Below, piece after piece: positions 1 through 13,225 of a DNA stretch of 64,000 bases. The stretch lies in NCBI GenBank assembly GCA_900239685.1, contig OENT01000189.1:1371-65370 (forward strand). Reading direction: 5' to 3'. Made by a program: the position numbers and the translations under genes. The notes beneath the pieces were generated by a model, which did no database searches, was not told where the DNA came from, and worked only from the letters and a program-made list of their open reading frames with translations. Source of the DNA: Rotaria macrura. Taxonomy: Eukaryota; Rotifera; Eurotatoria; Philodinida; Philodinidae. Each line of letters opens with the position of its first letter. Position 1 is the first letter of the stretch.

Positions 1-435
1 TCCTTTTTGTGAGCTTAATCACGTTTTTTGACAGTGTTTTCTGCTTGAGAACTGATTAGAAACAACCCACACAGAAAGAAAAGTAATGTTTTATCTCTAT
101 TCCATCTCTTTTACTGACATAAATTAAAAAGAATCTTTTAGAACTAAGGTGAAAGAATCCTCAATATATTTTTCTTGTTATCAGAAACAATGAAAAAGAT
201 TATCGAGTTATCCATAGCGAACCCAGAACGATAAGACTGGATAGATTAGTTAAACCCTGAGCGAAGCACCATTCGAACAATCATTGTAGAAAAGTGACTT
301 CAAATTTGAGAAAAATAATAACGAAAGAAAGGAAACAAAGATCCATCAGTGTTACTGATGTTTGGACGATTGCTTGGCCACATTTATCACGTTAACACAT
401 ATCCTGTGGAATTCTAACAAAATAAAAGAGTTCAA
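1..435. other. Intergenic DNA, no gene seen
   Basis: AT-rich sequence without a convincing coding region or RNA gene on either strand. The short ORFs that run from here into the next feature lie over a simple purine/pyrimidine repeat and are not genes. Confidence 0.5.
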
Positions 436-509
436 CTTTCTTTTCGGAAAGGAAAGGAAGGGAAAGCAAAAACTTTCCTTTCCTTTCCTTTCTGAAAGCA
501 AAAGGAAAG
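436..509. repeat. Purine/pyrimidine inverted repeat (hairpin)
   Basis: The left arm (436-466) is built from CTTTC, TTTTCGG and repeated GGAAA/GGAAG units. The right arm (473-509) is nearly its reverse complement, with CTTTCC repeats followed by CTGAAAG and a GGAAAG end. The arms are about 30 bp, the loop about 6 bp, with only a few mismatches. It could be the core of a small foldback element or simply a simple-sequence palindrome. I see no clear target-site duplication. Confidence 0.6.
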
Positions 510-1110
510 TGAAAGTGCCACCCCTACCTTCAACGTTTCTCTGCACCCAACCCAACTCGATACTAATCTGAATCCTACATCTAATTTTTACTTCTCTTTA
601 TAATACGACAACTGAAATGTTAGTATTTTTAAAAAGCATTCAATTGAATATCCCGGAAATTTTTCTTACAGTCACTTAATTTGAATTTCCTGAGAATACG
701 AGTTAAGCATCGCATGGAAAAATGACTTAGTTTTCCAATAGGAGACGAGGGAAATATTCAAAACCTTTTTGCAATTCATGAGAGATCAGATCACAAATTA
801 TATTCCGCGTGTGTGCATTTCTCTTAATTTCGATCATGCTGACGAAAAAGGACTCGCTTTTATGAGAAGTGGGTATGCTTAACGTGTTTAGTATCTTTTC
901 CCAAATCTGGATCTACAAGACTCATCTTATTCGCACATGAAAACATAAAAATGAGTTTCATTTAAAAGAGGCACAGCGTAACGTGTTTTCATATAGAAGA
1001 ATTGAGTTGTACAACGCTTTCCTCTAATTTATTTTATGCCATGGATATAAAATTCGAAAAGAAATAACTATCACTTTTTTCTCTTGCAACATAGTCGTGT
1101 TCTTTACTCA
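510..1110. other. Intergenic DNA downstream of the F-box gene
   Basis: AT-rich spacer that lies 3' of the minus-strand F-box gene. No further gene, RNA or clear repeat was seen. Confidence 0.5.
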
Positions 1111-2883
1111 TCAGCGAATCCACATTCTCACAAACTTAACCGAGTGTCTTGCAATCGTCCAAGTCGATGGCAAATGTACTTTCAGCCATTTTACTAGTTC
1201 ATCTTCGGTGGATAATAATCGATCATTAGATTCATTGAACGAATCATCTCGACACTTGACTTTTAAGGCTCGAAGATTTGTCATCTGATTGACAAGACCA
1301 AGAATGCTTGCTCGATGTTCGACTCGAATGAGAAGTACTTCGCATTGAATAGCAAGCGATGAGCAAAACAATTTAGCACACTGCTCATCGTTGAGCCATC
1401 GCTCCTCGAGCCAATCTTCATTGTATCCTTGTAAATCAAGTCGGCGAACTGACAAACTATTGATGTCATCGAAACACATTTGAGAATCTGACCACAATCT
1501 GAATGCCAAGGAATAGAGACGAGGTGCTCGATCGAGAATAACTTGTAATTGAGATCGAACGTGATTATTATTATCATTATCATCGTCATCGTGTAATGCT
1601 AAATCAAGTGAAATCAGTTGATTGAGTGTGGCAATCGCAGACCAAAAATGATCATTAGAAGGAAGACTTAGACAAAGACGACGAATACTAGAAAATTCAA
1701 TTTTAGACAGAGCTGATTGTCCACTTATGGGAGTCCGATAGATTAAACTGTGTACACGATTGTACGACCAATAATCATTTTCATGTGGACAAGTAGATTT
1801 CGATGAGATTTTAATAATCGGATCAAAATAGCCAAATGAATATGGTAATGTGTAGAGTAAAATACTATTTAGACAACACTCTTCAACACAATGACATCGA
1901 ACATACCATTGATGTTCATCAAGCCAAAACGGACTTCGAAATGATCCAATCAATTTATCGATTTTTAATTGTTTATCATCATCTTCCTCTAGTTTAATAT
2001 GCATTTTAAGTTGAAAAATTGTAAGTTTAGGTAAATGGTCAATTATAATTTGTTCCCATTGTTGTCCATCTAAGTCGATGCCGAATGTCTCAACTTTCAA
2101 AAGACACAAATTGGAAAAGTTTTGCAAAAGATTCACTAATTGAGATAAAGAAATTTGGATAACAAGTTTCAATGTTATCATCAGTGGAATAGAGCATGAT
2201 AATTGTTGATTGAATGAATGATCGAATAAACGTACATGAAAATGTTGAAGATGGGGTGTATGTTGAAATAGATGATCTAATTTATTCAAATCAAAATTGA
2301 TCTTTCCGACAGAAAGATATTCGAGAGATGATGAGCTCGTATTTAATCTAGGAAACAATCGTTCATTTTCATGAAAATCTATATGTAAATTACAATGGGT
2401 AAGTTTTGGTAGACTCCAAATGGAATTCATTATTTTTTCACGGCCTGTTTGGTCACATAGAAATTGATTATCGATGAAATCGAGATGTGTAAGATAAGGC
2501 AAATTATGCAATTCTTCGATTATTTTCATCACTGTCTCGTATGAATATATGTGACACAATGAAAGTGTTTGTAATTGAATGAATTGACGAAGCGTAAAAC
2601 CATAAGATATAAAAATATCAATTTGCTGTGGAGTATCATCGTCGTCGGATACACGAAGTGAAATAATTCTATCAATGACAGATGGAAGATACTGTTGACA
2701 GACACTATCAAAATCATGTTTGGACACAGATTGAAAATCGAGATGACCATAGGCTTGAAAATGGGTAAATAGAAGAGTATTGAGACGAGCATTGAGACCT
2801 CGAAAAGCCCGAAGAAGATGAATTACAGAAAGATATTCAAATAAATCGAGTAATAGTTCGTTCGACAAGCACTCCAAATTCAT
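1111..2883 (-). CDS. F-box protein with leucine-rich-repeat-like body
   Basis: Single-exon gene of 590 residues. The N-terminus (about residues 3-40) matches an F-box: a start LECLSNELLLDLFEYL, then HLLRAFRGLNARLNTLL, as in proteins that dock on Skp1 of SCF ubiquitin ligases. The rest is a series of irregular leucine-rich segments such as LPYLTHLDFIDNQ, SLEYLSVGKINF and LYSLAFRLW, spaced about 25-30 residues apart, which probably form the substrate-binding solenoid. An acidic run of D and N lies near residue 435. The ATG at 2883 is chosen because the F-box begins only three residues later, the normal arrangement in this family. Such single-exon F-box proteins are, to my knowledge, strongly expanded in bdelloid rotifers. 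The partner and substrate cannot be read from the sequence. Confidence 0.85.
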   Translation of the reverse strand: MNLECLSNELLLDLFEYLSVIHLLRAFRGLNARLNTLLFTHFQAYGHLDFQSVSKHDFDSVCQQYLPSVIDRIISLRVSDDDDTPQQIDIFISYGFTLRQFIQLQTLSLCHIYSYETVMKIIEELHNLPYLTHLDFIDNQFLCDQTGREKIMNSIWSLPKLTHCNLHIDFHENERLFPRLNTSSSSLEYLSVGKINFDLNKLDHLFQHTPHLQHFHVRLFDHSFNQQLSCSIPLMITLKLVIQISLSQLVNLLQNFSNLCLLKVETFGIDLDGQQWEQIIIDHLPKLTIFQLKMHIKLEEDDDKQLKIDKLIGSFRSPFWLDEHQWYVRCHCVEECCLNSILLYTLPYSFGYFDPIIKISSKSTCPHENDYWSYNRVHSLIYRTPISGQSALSKIEFSSIRRLCLSLPSNDHFWSAIATLNQLISLDLALHDDDDNDNNNHVRSQLQVILDRAPRLYSLAFRLWSDSQMCFDDINSLSVRRLDLQGYNEDWLEERWLNDEQCAKLFCSSLAIQCEVLLIRVEHRASILGLVNQMTNLRALKVKCRDDSFNESNDRLLSTEDELVKWLKVHLPSTWTIARHSVKFVRMWIR

Positions 2884-4849
2884 CTTTGCTTCTTTTGTAT
2901 TTGTTTTCCTTGCAATGTGACTTGATCAGGACAAAAATGCTGTATGTTTCATATTTTACAATGAAAGAAAACGAAACGGTGTGTGTGCCGTTGTTATGCA
3001 TTTTTTCCTCTTTTCTTTTGTTTTTCTTTTCTTTTGCTTTCTTGAAGTAGGATAAATGTTGTCTTTCCTCACCTGAGGCAAAAAATAAATAAATGGCTTT
3101 AGACATAAGGCGATAACTTGAATGAATCTGTTCCTTTGATAGATAAGAAGAGATTTGATGTTGGTAAAGTATTTCACAATCATCTTTGATTGAAACTTGC
3201 GATTTTCTCCGCCATCATTGTGTTTTTGCTTAGTGCTAGGATGACTTGTACACAAAAATTCGAAAATTTCCTAGAGAAGTTCGTCTGGGAAGACTTCCAG
3301 AGGCGTCATAATTTGTGGTGTTACACAAATTTAACACAAAATTGTAATGAAAAGCAGAGTTTCCGATAATAACAAATACCTTTTTTCAGAGAGTTGCTCT
3401 ATTCAATATAAGCGTCGTGACGAATAGAAACGAAAATTAAAGTAGAGTGTAGAATGTGGGTGTGCATGTACGTGCGTGTGCTAGTTGTTCCATCATCCAA
3501 CAAATACGCCCTACAACCACACTCACTATGGATCATCGAGTTTTACTGATCTAATATTGGTTGTGACGTCTTTGATATTATCTCTTACAAAGTAGACTGA
3601 TGATTCAGTCATTAAGTAAATACTTGCATCCTCATCAATTCTTCGGGCTTATTTGAAATTCGACAAATATGTAATGCCACACTTTGACGAATGTTTGGCT
3701 AATGGACATTATGAAATAAGAACATGATTATTCAATGATTATATCTACGATGTTGTACACCTTCAAAAATATGAGCATGAAAACAAAAACTACTTTCATC
3801 AGTCATATATTTTTCTTATCTTGTTGCTATTTTTGTTGTTTGTTGTCATTTGTTATAAGATGTTATCTTTTTGTGAATTCTATGAAAACTCAAGTTTTGA
3901 TCTTCTGGGAACATGAATAACATAAAACTTCCAGATCGAAAGAATACAACATGTCTTTAGTTTTCTTGTTAGCGTTTGATGCATCTATACTGAAATTGAA
4001 ATTTATTATCTTCGTGTAGCTGATTCATTGAACATGTTTGCTCAAGACATTTTTCAAAGTAACTATTCTGCCATTTAAATATATACTCAGTGAAAAAATA
4101 TTAGATCATAACGGATTTTTTTGAAGCTAATCAAAATCATAATGAATTGAAATCTTCGAAATCAAGTTTCCTTTTAATTGAAATCATGCATTAGTATTTG
4201 AAATGATTTTAATTAAAACTATACAATTATAATTAGTTTTACTTCACTTAGAAGATTATTTTCCATTAAATGTGGAATGATTGGTGATTTAGAAGGTTTC
4301 AATTGATTATAATTTTGATTTTGTTGCAGAAAAATCCGGTACTAATCGGACATTTTTTCAATGGCTATTGTATTTTACAGTCTAATTACGCGTTAAATAC
4401 AAATAATAGTATATATGTTATGCAAATGCAATATTTGATATTGATGTTAGTTCTATAATAGAACATCTATCTTCCAGTATTCGACTAACCCTAGTTTGAA
4501 TACGCTTTTCTGGAAACAAATACTGAAAATATAATCCGATCAAAATTATTATATTTAAAAATTAGGTATTGAATAATAAAATACGTTTTTAGCGTCACAT
4601 GTTTCATGTTCACCCTTTTAAAAATCTCGTAAATATTTATACTTTTAAATAGGTTGGAAATAACATAATATCAATTGGTGACCGAAGATAATAAATGGGA
4701 ACAACATATTTGATCTGTAAAATAGACTAAATGATCAGTTTAATGATTGAATGATTAGTATCTAGGTTACCAGTAACTAATCAGAAAGTGATAAAGTTTG
4801 TTATCAATAATACCAGTAGTAATATAGTTTTTAGACGAATGTCTATTGG
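2884..4849. other. Intergenic DNA, no gene seen
   Basis: AT-rich spacer upstream of the F-box gene. The short ORFs here (for example around 2956-3255 and 3735-3920) have no family signature, no good splice context and biased, low-complexity composition. The promoter of the F-box gene must lie at its left edge, but I see no specific element. Confidence 0.5.
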
Positions 4850-5646
4850 CTGAAGATCTACCACTGCCGTGATGGTTTTCAAGAAATCTTTCGAAGATGC
4901 TGGTCATTATTGTACTGAACTTAGAACTCTTAGCATAAATCCATACGATTCATCAAGTCTCTGAGTGCACCACTTATGGACATGTGAATCCTGTGCAAGC
5001 CCAATGAAATTTTGAAATACATTTTAAAGCAAACCGGCTGCTGTCACAATAATATTTATTAAAGACAACTTCCGCACAATGGTGACTTTGAAAAAGGAAT
5101 GCTGCTATTAAGCTGACTTAGCGCTGCCCTGAAGATCTTTGATCCACACCCATATAGCATAAAAGATGATAACAGTTGATTATACTAGGACTGTACAATT
5201 CAGCACTCATGAGCATCTCATGTGAGTAGTAGCAGAATCAGATTAACGAAAACTTTTATCTCGTTATCATCGAAAATTCCAAATCAGAATCCGTACGATA
5301 TTACCACATTATTAGCGCTCTTTGCATTCTTTTGCGAGATTAAGACGATGACAAACTTTGTGTGAATTTCACAGCTCGCACTTTGGAAAATCAAATACAA
5401 TATACAGTTAGTCATCGCCCAAGTTCCAGAAGAATTCAAACAGCGCTGGAGCTGTGGCAACACTATCCGAATTCTGATTTCGAAATTCTGTTTGACGATT
5501 TTCCAGTAAACCTTAAAGTAACGAGCATACAAAACCAATTTCATGGATTTGATTCAAATCACGGTCATATGTGTGGCTCACGAGAGTGGATGATACACCC
5601 CTCCTTACTTATTAACATTTGTCATCTATACGGTACAGTAGAATAG
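4850..5646 (+). pseudogene. Possible decayed coding relic, unrecognised
   Basis: Two stretches look more protein-like than their surroundings. One (about 4905-4960) reads YCTELRTLSINPYDSSS. The other is an open frame at about 5350-5646 including SRRIQTALELWQHYPNSDF. They are separated by stops, and neither carries a motif I recognise. The base composition is slightly richer in GC than the flanks. This could be a remnant of a host gene or of a mobile element, or chance. I give it low confidence. Confidence 0.2.
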
Positions 5647-8600
5647 GAAAAAACCTACAAGCTATAGATTTCTCTAGTGATCCTTTGATCAAAATTACTG
5701 GTAAACTACTTTAAATAATGATCTTAAAATTTATGAAAGAAACGATTTATTGAATAGCTAATCATTTGAAAAGCTTTCTGATAAGGCATTATATCTAATG
5801 ATTATTCAACCATTTTACTGTTTCTTTTTAAGTTTTTTATCTTATTGATCATATCAAATATTTTACTGATCACATAAATCTTGGTCATTTATTATTTATT
5901 CGATTTTGACAACAATGACTTTCAGAATCACACAAAATCAAATACCCATGCTCAAACACGATGATAATCATCAACACCAACAAGAAACAATGCATTAAAG
6001 ATAATATTTTTGTGTCTTTGAATCTATTTTATTAGTTACTATTTACTCGCCTAAAGATTATAGTTTTATACACATTTTTTCTCTTATCTATGCACAATGT
6101 GTTGTACATTGAACGAATCTATTTATTTTTATATCAGTTTCTATTGATCCGACTGAATTCAATGAAATCCAATTCGTATTGTTTTCTATTGCTTTAACTG
6201 AGAAATCGACTTGATTATCCACACTAATTTCGTTACTCTCTGTTTGTATCAACTATTACAGCCATCTGACTAGAAGGTAGATTAGAGTGAAATATGTTAC
6301 CAATACAAGGTCGGTGTAGGAAAGGTGGAACTTTCATAATTCGTTCGGTGCATCGAATTACAAATTATTCTATTGAAAAATGCATGCAATCTATATACAT
6401 CGTTCACATCATGTCAAGCAAACTAGTAGTTGATTCAAGTTCAATATTTAGTGTTGAATAATGCACGTTTGAATAGTGACTTTTTTCTAAAGTCACTGTA
6501 ATCAAATATTATTTAACATTTTTGGTACTCGACGATACAAGTCCATTGAGATGTTTTCACGATTTTTTGAAACTTCCATTGATTGATATAAGTAGAATAC
6601 ATTCAACAAACATAATGTTTAGCTTTTGATGGTTCCTTAGACAAGCATCATCAGAGATGATTAATTTACATTTCTAAAACTCAGCCTTGGATTAAATGCA
6701 CAGTCGGTTTACACGAATGGTAATTGATTTACGTGAGTTTACATCCTAGTTGAGTTACATTAAAGTAGAGCCGATTCAAAAACACTGAACGGGACTGAAA
6801 TTCAATTGAAACGAATTTATGCAAAAGATAAATATCATTTTTTCAAGATATTAATTGATTTTTAACTTATGCAAATCCATTTAGATCCAATCAATTACTG
6901 ATTTAGATGGATTTCATTGAATATCGATCAGTTTTTCATTAATTTAATTAAGGCTAGTTGAGTTTATTATGGCTCGAATATCAGTGTAGCTAAAAGGAAG
7001 CGCGCTTATTGACATCGTGTACTATGGAATGTGCATTGTTCCATATTTTATTATCAATAGATAATAAGAAGTAAGAATGAGATCTGTTCTTAAGGAACTT
7101 TATATTTTGGCGATCATATTTTAGTGTATTCAACTGGTAGCTCTGATGATTTCTCGATTATTCTATGGTAAGATGTGTATTTTTATCATTTGACAAATGA
7201 ACTTGCATCAGCAAAATTTGATAAGATTCAAAATAAAAAAGAATTTTATAAAAATTCTTTTTAAACCAATAGGAAAAGGAGACGACGAATAGTCATAGAA
7301 TAGCATCAAGTTTGAAAGTCATAGCTGTTGAATAATTTCTTTTCATTTCATCGAAGTTTAGATCCTTGTGTCTCAAAATAGTTATATCTAATAATAGCAA
7401 TTTAATTCATCAAAATAATGCTTCATAGTCACTTAGTGACATTACTTTATGGCAACCAATGATGATTAGTAAAATTCTATGAAAAACAGCTTTAATGTAT
7501 TGAAGAATCAGTTACAGCATATTGATGATAATTTTAGATGGAATCTATGTAAATAGTATCGACAGGATACATCATTAGAAACTGTAATTGTCTTCGATTT
7601 CCAATGAAACATACTCATTGCAAAGTCGATACATATTCAACATGAATAAGTTAATTAAATGATCTCGTTCTATAACATTCCTTGTTCTTGATAGCTCTGC
7701 TCTGATGATATTGTTACGAACGTGAAAATTTGCTAAGTATTATGATTTTTAACAAGAATCGATATTTCTATGTATTTTCCACAGTAACCTACGTATACGA
7801 TGATAGACGTGTTTGACAAAAGTATTTATGGTTTAGACTGTATGTTATACCTATGATTCAATAAAGTTAATCTAATCTAATTTCATAATGAAAAAGTGAA
7901 TGTGTACTTTTACAAATTAATAAGTTACTCTTGTCTATAGCACGTGTCATTGCATGGTTTCGAATAGCTGTCATATATTTGCAAGATGATAAACTTGTTT
8001 TTTTCCGTATCACATATTGCACAATCAAATGTATGTTGCTTTTGAATTTTTTGTTTGGGCAAGAAATTAACGATATAAGTCGAGACACTAATGTTCTATG
8101 ACGTACAACAATTACAAAATAATCATCATGTCTTCGTTAGAGAAACGAAAATTTCAATGATAACCTTCTACGGTAGTCTTCAAACATTTTGAACTGGAAA
8201 GTCAAAGTACTAAACTAGTTAGAGACACCAAAGTTCCCATTTAACCTATGATAATATGTTAGTTAAGATATCTATCCTGCTTTGGCCACAATAGAACACA
8301 ATCATTGCCTATAGCATCTTACGATATGAAAATTCATATCAACTTCAATTCTGTGAATCATCACCTGATTGACGAAAGACATAAGCACAAGTCAGATGCA
8401 TAGCTTCCTATAAGATAAAAGCAGTTTTACATAATTATCAACAGTGACAACATAGATATGAATTATAGATAGATTTTGTACAGTACATTTTTTTTTAATC
8501 AAAGTCTTGTGGGATGACACAAATGATGGATAAATAAAATCGATTGACCATAGAAATTATTTTTGAAATGTTCTAAAACTTGTCGTCAATGAAATATGGA

Positions 8601-11600
8601 TGCGCGAAAGAGCCATCAAGTATAACATCACTTAACGAGAGTACTCTTCTTTGTCACATTCATGTAAGTTTCATCAATTATTTAATAGTGAAAACTATTT
8701 ATATGACTTAGCATCCATCATTTTCATCACACTCAATAGCCTGTAGCTTTTAACTATATTATTACATCAAGCAAAATATAACAAATCCTACACATGAAAC
8801 ATCCTTCGGTCGTAGTGTATTCATGATTCTTTTAAATATTTAAAAAAACATCGTTGAAACACATATTTACATATTGATTGAAAGCATGGATTCGGGTATA
8901 AAACATTATAGTAGCTATTTTGAATATCCAATGAGTTGAAATCAAAAGTGCCTTTTACATTCCTATCGTCATTTTATTTAATTAGAACTTCTGATTGCCC
9001 ATTAGTATATGAAAGCTGTTTCAAAAACATAATTCACTTAGTTTTATAGGATATTACGTAGGTGATTTGCACCTGATTTTCATTTCTCTAAAATTCAGTC
9101 TTTTCTATTTCCGATGATCAAAAGCATTTGACTGTAATATGTTGTAAACAATAGTTTGTAAAACAAAATACTTTATAAGATGAATTTATTCCATTACGCT
9201 CATTTTATTTAGCATCTATGTTGAACTTGAATGAATAAAATACAGCATTGGTTATAATCTGAAATTTACGAAGAAAGAAATATTCAAGTTAAAGTATGAA
9301 TCTCAATCTTTAATAGATTATCATACACATGAATGAATTAGTATAATACTAGTAAGCATGAACTCTGGGAATTCATTCTTTCATCCATGAAGTAATACAT
9401 CTCAATGATTCTGCCTACTCACACTTTTATGAAGTCCCATATAAATACTTTAGTTAGAAACGTAAAAATTCAATTAAAGAATTTCGAATACATCTCGGCT
9501 TGTCCAGCTAACGATAACCGATGGTGGTCAAAATTGAAATTCAGATTTTTCAAATTCAAATATGACTTGTTTTTTTAAGTATTCTATGCTCTATTAGTAC
9601 ATGGTACTCGTATTTTCTTAGATTCTCTAGTTAGTAGAAGAACGAAGTTCCAAACATGAGGTATAAATTAATTGTATTGCTCGTTTCAACGATGCCAAGA
9701 ATAATCTTCTAAGGAGGCAATTGAAAACATTTGGTAAGAGTGTTTTGCCATAGCAAAGCTCAAACAATAAAAGACAAAACAGCGACGAATATTGATTTAT
9801 GAACGATGAAATTAATATATTTTTGAATGATGATAATAGTGATTCGAATTCCAACAGATTTATTCTAATTGATCAATCGATTAAATACAAAGTTGTCTCT
9901 CAAAGTGCCTTTTTATTACGACAACATAGATCGAAAATGTCAAGAGAGACATTGCTAATGTCAATTTTTTTATTAAATAAAATTCTATAGGATAACTTAT
10001 AAAATTTTAAAGTAATCTCAAGATCACGACTTGAATTCTCAAAAGACTTGACTGGGATGCTTTTATTTTTACGGATGACTTAATTCGATTTGGATAAAGA
10101 AAGTCTCACTTGTCCATCTCTGTTTTGGAGGAGTACCAAGAAGATAAGCGCCCATAGACGCTGATCCATATCCAATTCACTACCATGTCTGTTATATTAT
10201 ATTTATTCGCGACAACAATACCAATTAAGCAAAGATCACAATAGAAGATTCACTCCCTTTAGAAGAAAGAAAGCTCTAATTTATACTTTCATATGACTCA
10301 GGATTCTTGTGTCAAGCATAACATTCTCATGACTCAAGAGATCCTGACTCAGAAAGACAAACAAACAGAAATATGTAATATCATGGCTGAAGGCCATGAC
10401 AATGTCCACACGCGACAACTACATTTTACACGAACATACACTATTCTCAGCCGTAAAGTCTATTCAAGATATGTAGAAACCAAATAATGTAGCTGCTGTA
10501 CATAAAGAGGGAATTAAATATTGTCTACCTATTCAATCGATATAAGTAAGTACTGTTAGCCAGTGACGTGTGAATTTAATTTAGAAGAAAAACAGATTTC
10601 TTTGTGAAAGTATTTTTATTATATACTTAGAACGGAAAAAACTATTTTGTTAGAAAACAAATAAAAATACTGCTTGATACATTAACTATGAAACTTTAAA
10701 AATTGCTCGCCGACTACACTACAGGATATATTTACGTCTATTAATAACTCCTTATGCAAATCAGAGTTCGAAAAGTAGATCGATTGGTTTTCAAATATGT
10801 CATGTTATCTAGGAAATTTATATCAAAATGTTTTCATTGGCGCATAAAGACCCATAAGAATGTAAATTTGTTTGCGTGGGTATGGTAGCAAGAAGCTTGT
10901 TACATAGGTGCGTTACAAAGGTTTTCTAAAACTCTAAAAGCGTAATAGTATTACCGAATGAATTCAGCTTTTTGATATAGACAGATCTTCAAATAATCTC
11001 TCGATGACATAAGTTTTAGTTCATTGTTTTCTAGTAATCCTTGGTTACTACTGTAGGATGAAAAGTTCAAAAACGGGTGAGTGCATTGCCTGTAGATAAG
11101 CCGATCTGTCATTCTTCTCAATTGTATGAATGATCATTGAATTTCGCTGTTCACTCATGTGACCGTAGAAATAAAGTTATAAATTCTTATTTTGAAATGA
11201 ATTCTTCGTTTAATACATGTATCTTTTTTTAAGAAGAAAAAAGAAATATTAACATCAAATATTATCATTCACATATATACATATGAAGTTTTTCACTTGA
11301 TCTTTTCTCTACTACTATTCATATGCTTTGCTACATTGGTGAAAATAAGATCAGTAAACTGTACCAGTCGTTATTCGATCGTATTTCTCGTCGAAATTCA
11401 TGGAAGAGTAAGTTTTAAATATATATAATCCATTTCTTTATGACATCAAAAAATTAACTAAAGGGTAAACGAAGAATCAATCGAAATGCTACGCAGACAA
11501 TCGCGAATAATCTATCCCTGAAGTGGCTTATTGCTATGAAGAAGATAACAATAGTGTCTCAGTTAATGACATGTCCATTATTCATAAGTCAGAAGTAGGT

Positions 11601-12607
11601 GAGAATTCATCGAAACATGAAATTACTTCTGACATAAACATGTTCAATGTAGAATACTTTAATTATCTAACGACTTGACATGATGTTTTCTCTGTGTTAC
11701 TAATCAAAATGTTTTTGATAGTTGTCATGAATATTTGGTCATAGATTTTCTCAACTATTCTTCTTGATAAACTGTCGCTCTGAGCTTAGATATAGTGACT
11801 TTGTTTCATAATCGAATAGATTTATTATGCTTAGATAATTTTATTTATTAAAAACTTCATTTAATCAGAATCCATAGTATCAAAAGAAAGTATTTAAATC
11901 AAAGAGACAATTTAATCAAACTATTTCCATCTAACATTTGATGTCACTGTACTTTCACTTTCTAAACGTATTGCATGCGACATATATGAATGATATGATC
12001 TTCGGAACCATACGTCTGTACAATATAATATGTAATGGTGTAAATATAAAAACTGTCCTTTCCAAAACACGAAGTTAGATGAATTTGACAGAAACTATGT
12101 TCTTCTTTTCGCATGTATTCTTTTATGAAGGCTCGGAAGAAATTATTTGAGAAGAAAGAAACAAAGATAGATTGGTTTGTTTAATAATATTCATTAAAGG
12201 ATAATCATCCATCATACTATTGTGTCGTATTACTTATCTTAAAATATTCTCTCTTTTCTTCATCTATTCAAAACAAGATGATGACAGTAAGTATTGTAAT
12301 CTAAAACCATTCTTTTCTCTCTCTAGAGAAGAATATCTTAAATTAAATAAAGATTTATCATGGAAAATTTCTCATCCATACGACATATGTTCTACTCTAA
12401 GAGTATATTATAAATTCAAGACGTATGTTGTTGGATCGTAACAATGCTCTCTTCTGTAGTATCACATGCCTATTGTGCATAGGTTCTGTTAATAGATGTG
12501 CCGTCAGTACCTTTCATATTGCTCATTTTATATTTTATGTTAAGAAATTTGTAATCAGTGAATATGAGAAACAGACAAACAATGGATTCAAATGGTTCAC
12601 CTATTTT
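5647..12607. other. Long gene-poor AT-rich region
   Basis: About 7 kb with many short AT-rich ORFs, all below 85 codons and without recognisable domains, signal peptides or splice-linked partners. Scattered homopolymer and short AT motifs are present. I see no tRNA, rRNA or clear transposon ends. It may hold regulatory DNA or old, unrecognisable repeats. Confidence 0.45.
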
Positions 12608-12728
12608 TATTTATCCATAGTTTCCCATTCAAATACTCGATATCATAAAACGTATATTACTTATCGATGATGAATTATGTCAGATAGCAAATATTTATTT
12701 ACAGTCTTATGCACGTTACTTGTGTTGA
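12608..12728 (+). repeat. 121-bp exact direct repeat, copy 1 (ends at an N)
   Basis: This block is identical, base for base as far as I can align by eye, to 13105-13225. Copy 1 stops directly at the unknown base at 12729. Zero divergence plus the adjoining N is what a failed contig-overlap merge looks like, so this is probably an assembly artefact and not a biological duplication. Confidence 0.85.
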
Positions 12729-12729
12729 N

Positions 12730-13104
12730 AGTTGTATCTATTTTAAATACCATAAAAGAAGAATGTTCCTATAACAGACAAACTGACATCTTGATCAAAT
12801 TTTATTTATTTAGGCTCGAATTTCAAGATATCTCTTATGGATATAATACTTATCTATAGTTCATGTTTAGCTCAAGATTCAACCATTGAAATTATAAGTG
12901 ATTCTATAAATTTAGAACGAAAATCGAGTACAATTCTGAAATAATAATAACAGAGAACAAGAAAACTAAATCAACTATAAAGCTGCCTACCAATCATCAT
13001 GACCTATCGATTGGTAGGAATTTCAAACTGAACACGATACAATAGTTAGAAGCATCCCATGAATTCCTCATTCTTCCGATCGATGTCATTTAAGAATGAC
13101 TCAT
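12730..13104. other. DNA between the two 121-bp copies
   Basis: AT-rich sequence of about 375 bp with no gene. It lies between the N and the second copy of the exact repeat, so its true position and length depend on how the assembly join is resolved. Confidence 0.4.
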
Positions 13105-13225
13105 TATTTATCCATAGTTTCCCATTCAAATACTCGATATCATAAAACGTATATTACTTATCGATGATGAATTATGTCAGATAGCAAATATTTATTTACA
13201 GTCTTATGCACGTTACTTGTGTTGA
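13105..13225 (+). repeat. 121-bp exact direct repeat, copy 2
   Basis: Second copy of the 12608-12728 block, at an offset of 497 bp. After position 13225 the sequence runs on without an N, so this copy is more likely to be the correctly assembled one. Confidence 0.85.

Noticed and set aside
362-571. Overlapping ORFs on both strands across the GGAAA/TTTCC repeat
   Set aside because: Low-complexity translation of a simple inverted repeat; no protein feature.
1281-1589. 102-codon minus-strand ORF overlapping the F-box gene
   Set aside because: Alternative frame of the same strand within a convincing longer gene; low-complexity start.
5362-5646. 94-codon plus-strand ORF as an intact gene
   Set aside because: Starts with GTG after a stop, no family mark, and nearby coding-like pieces are broken; kept only as a low-confidence relic.
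12220-12859. Three successive plus-strand ORFs
   Set aside because: AT-rich random frames; one spans the N and the duplicated block.
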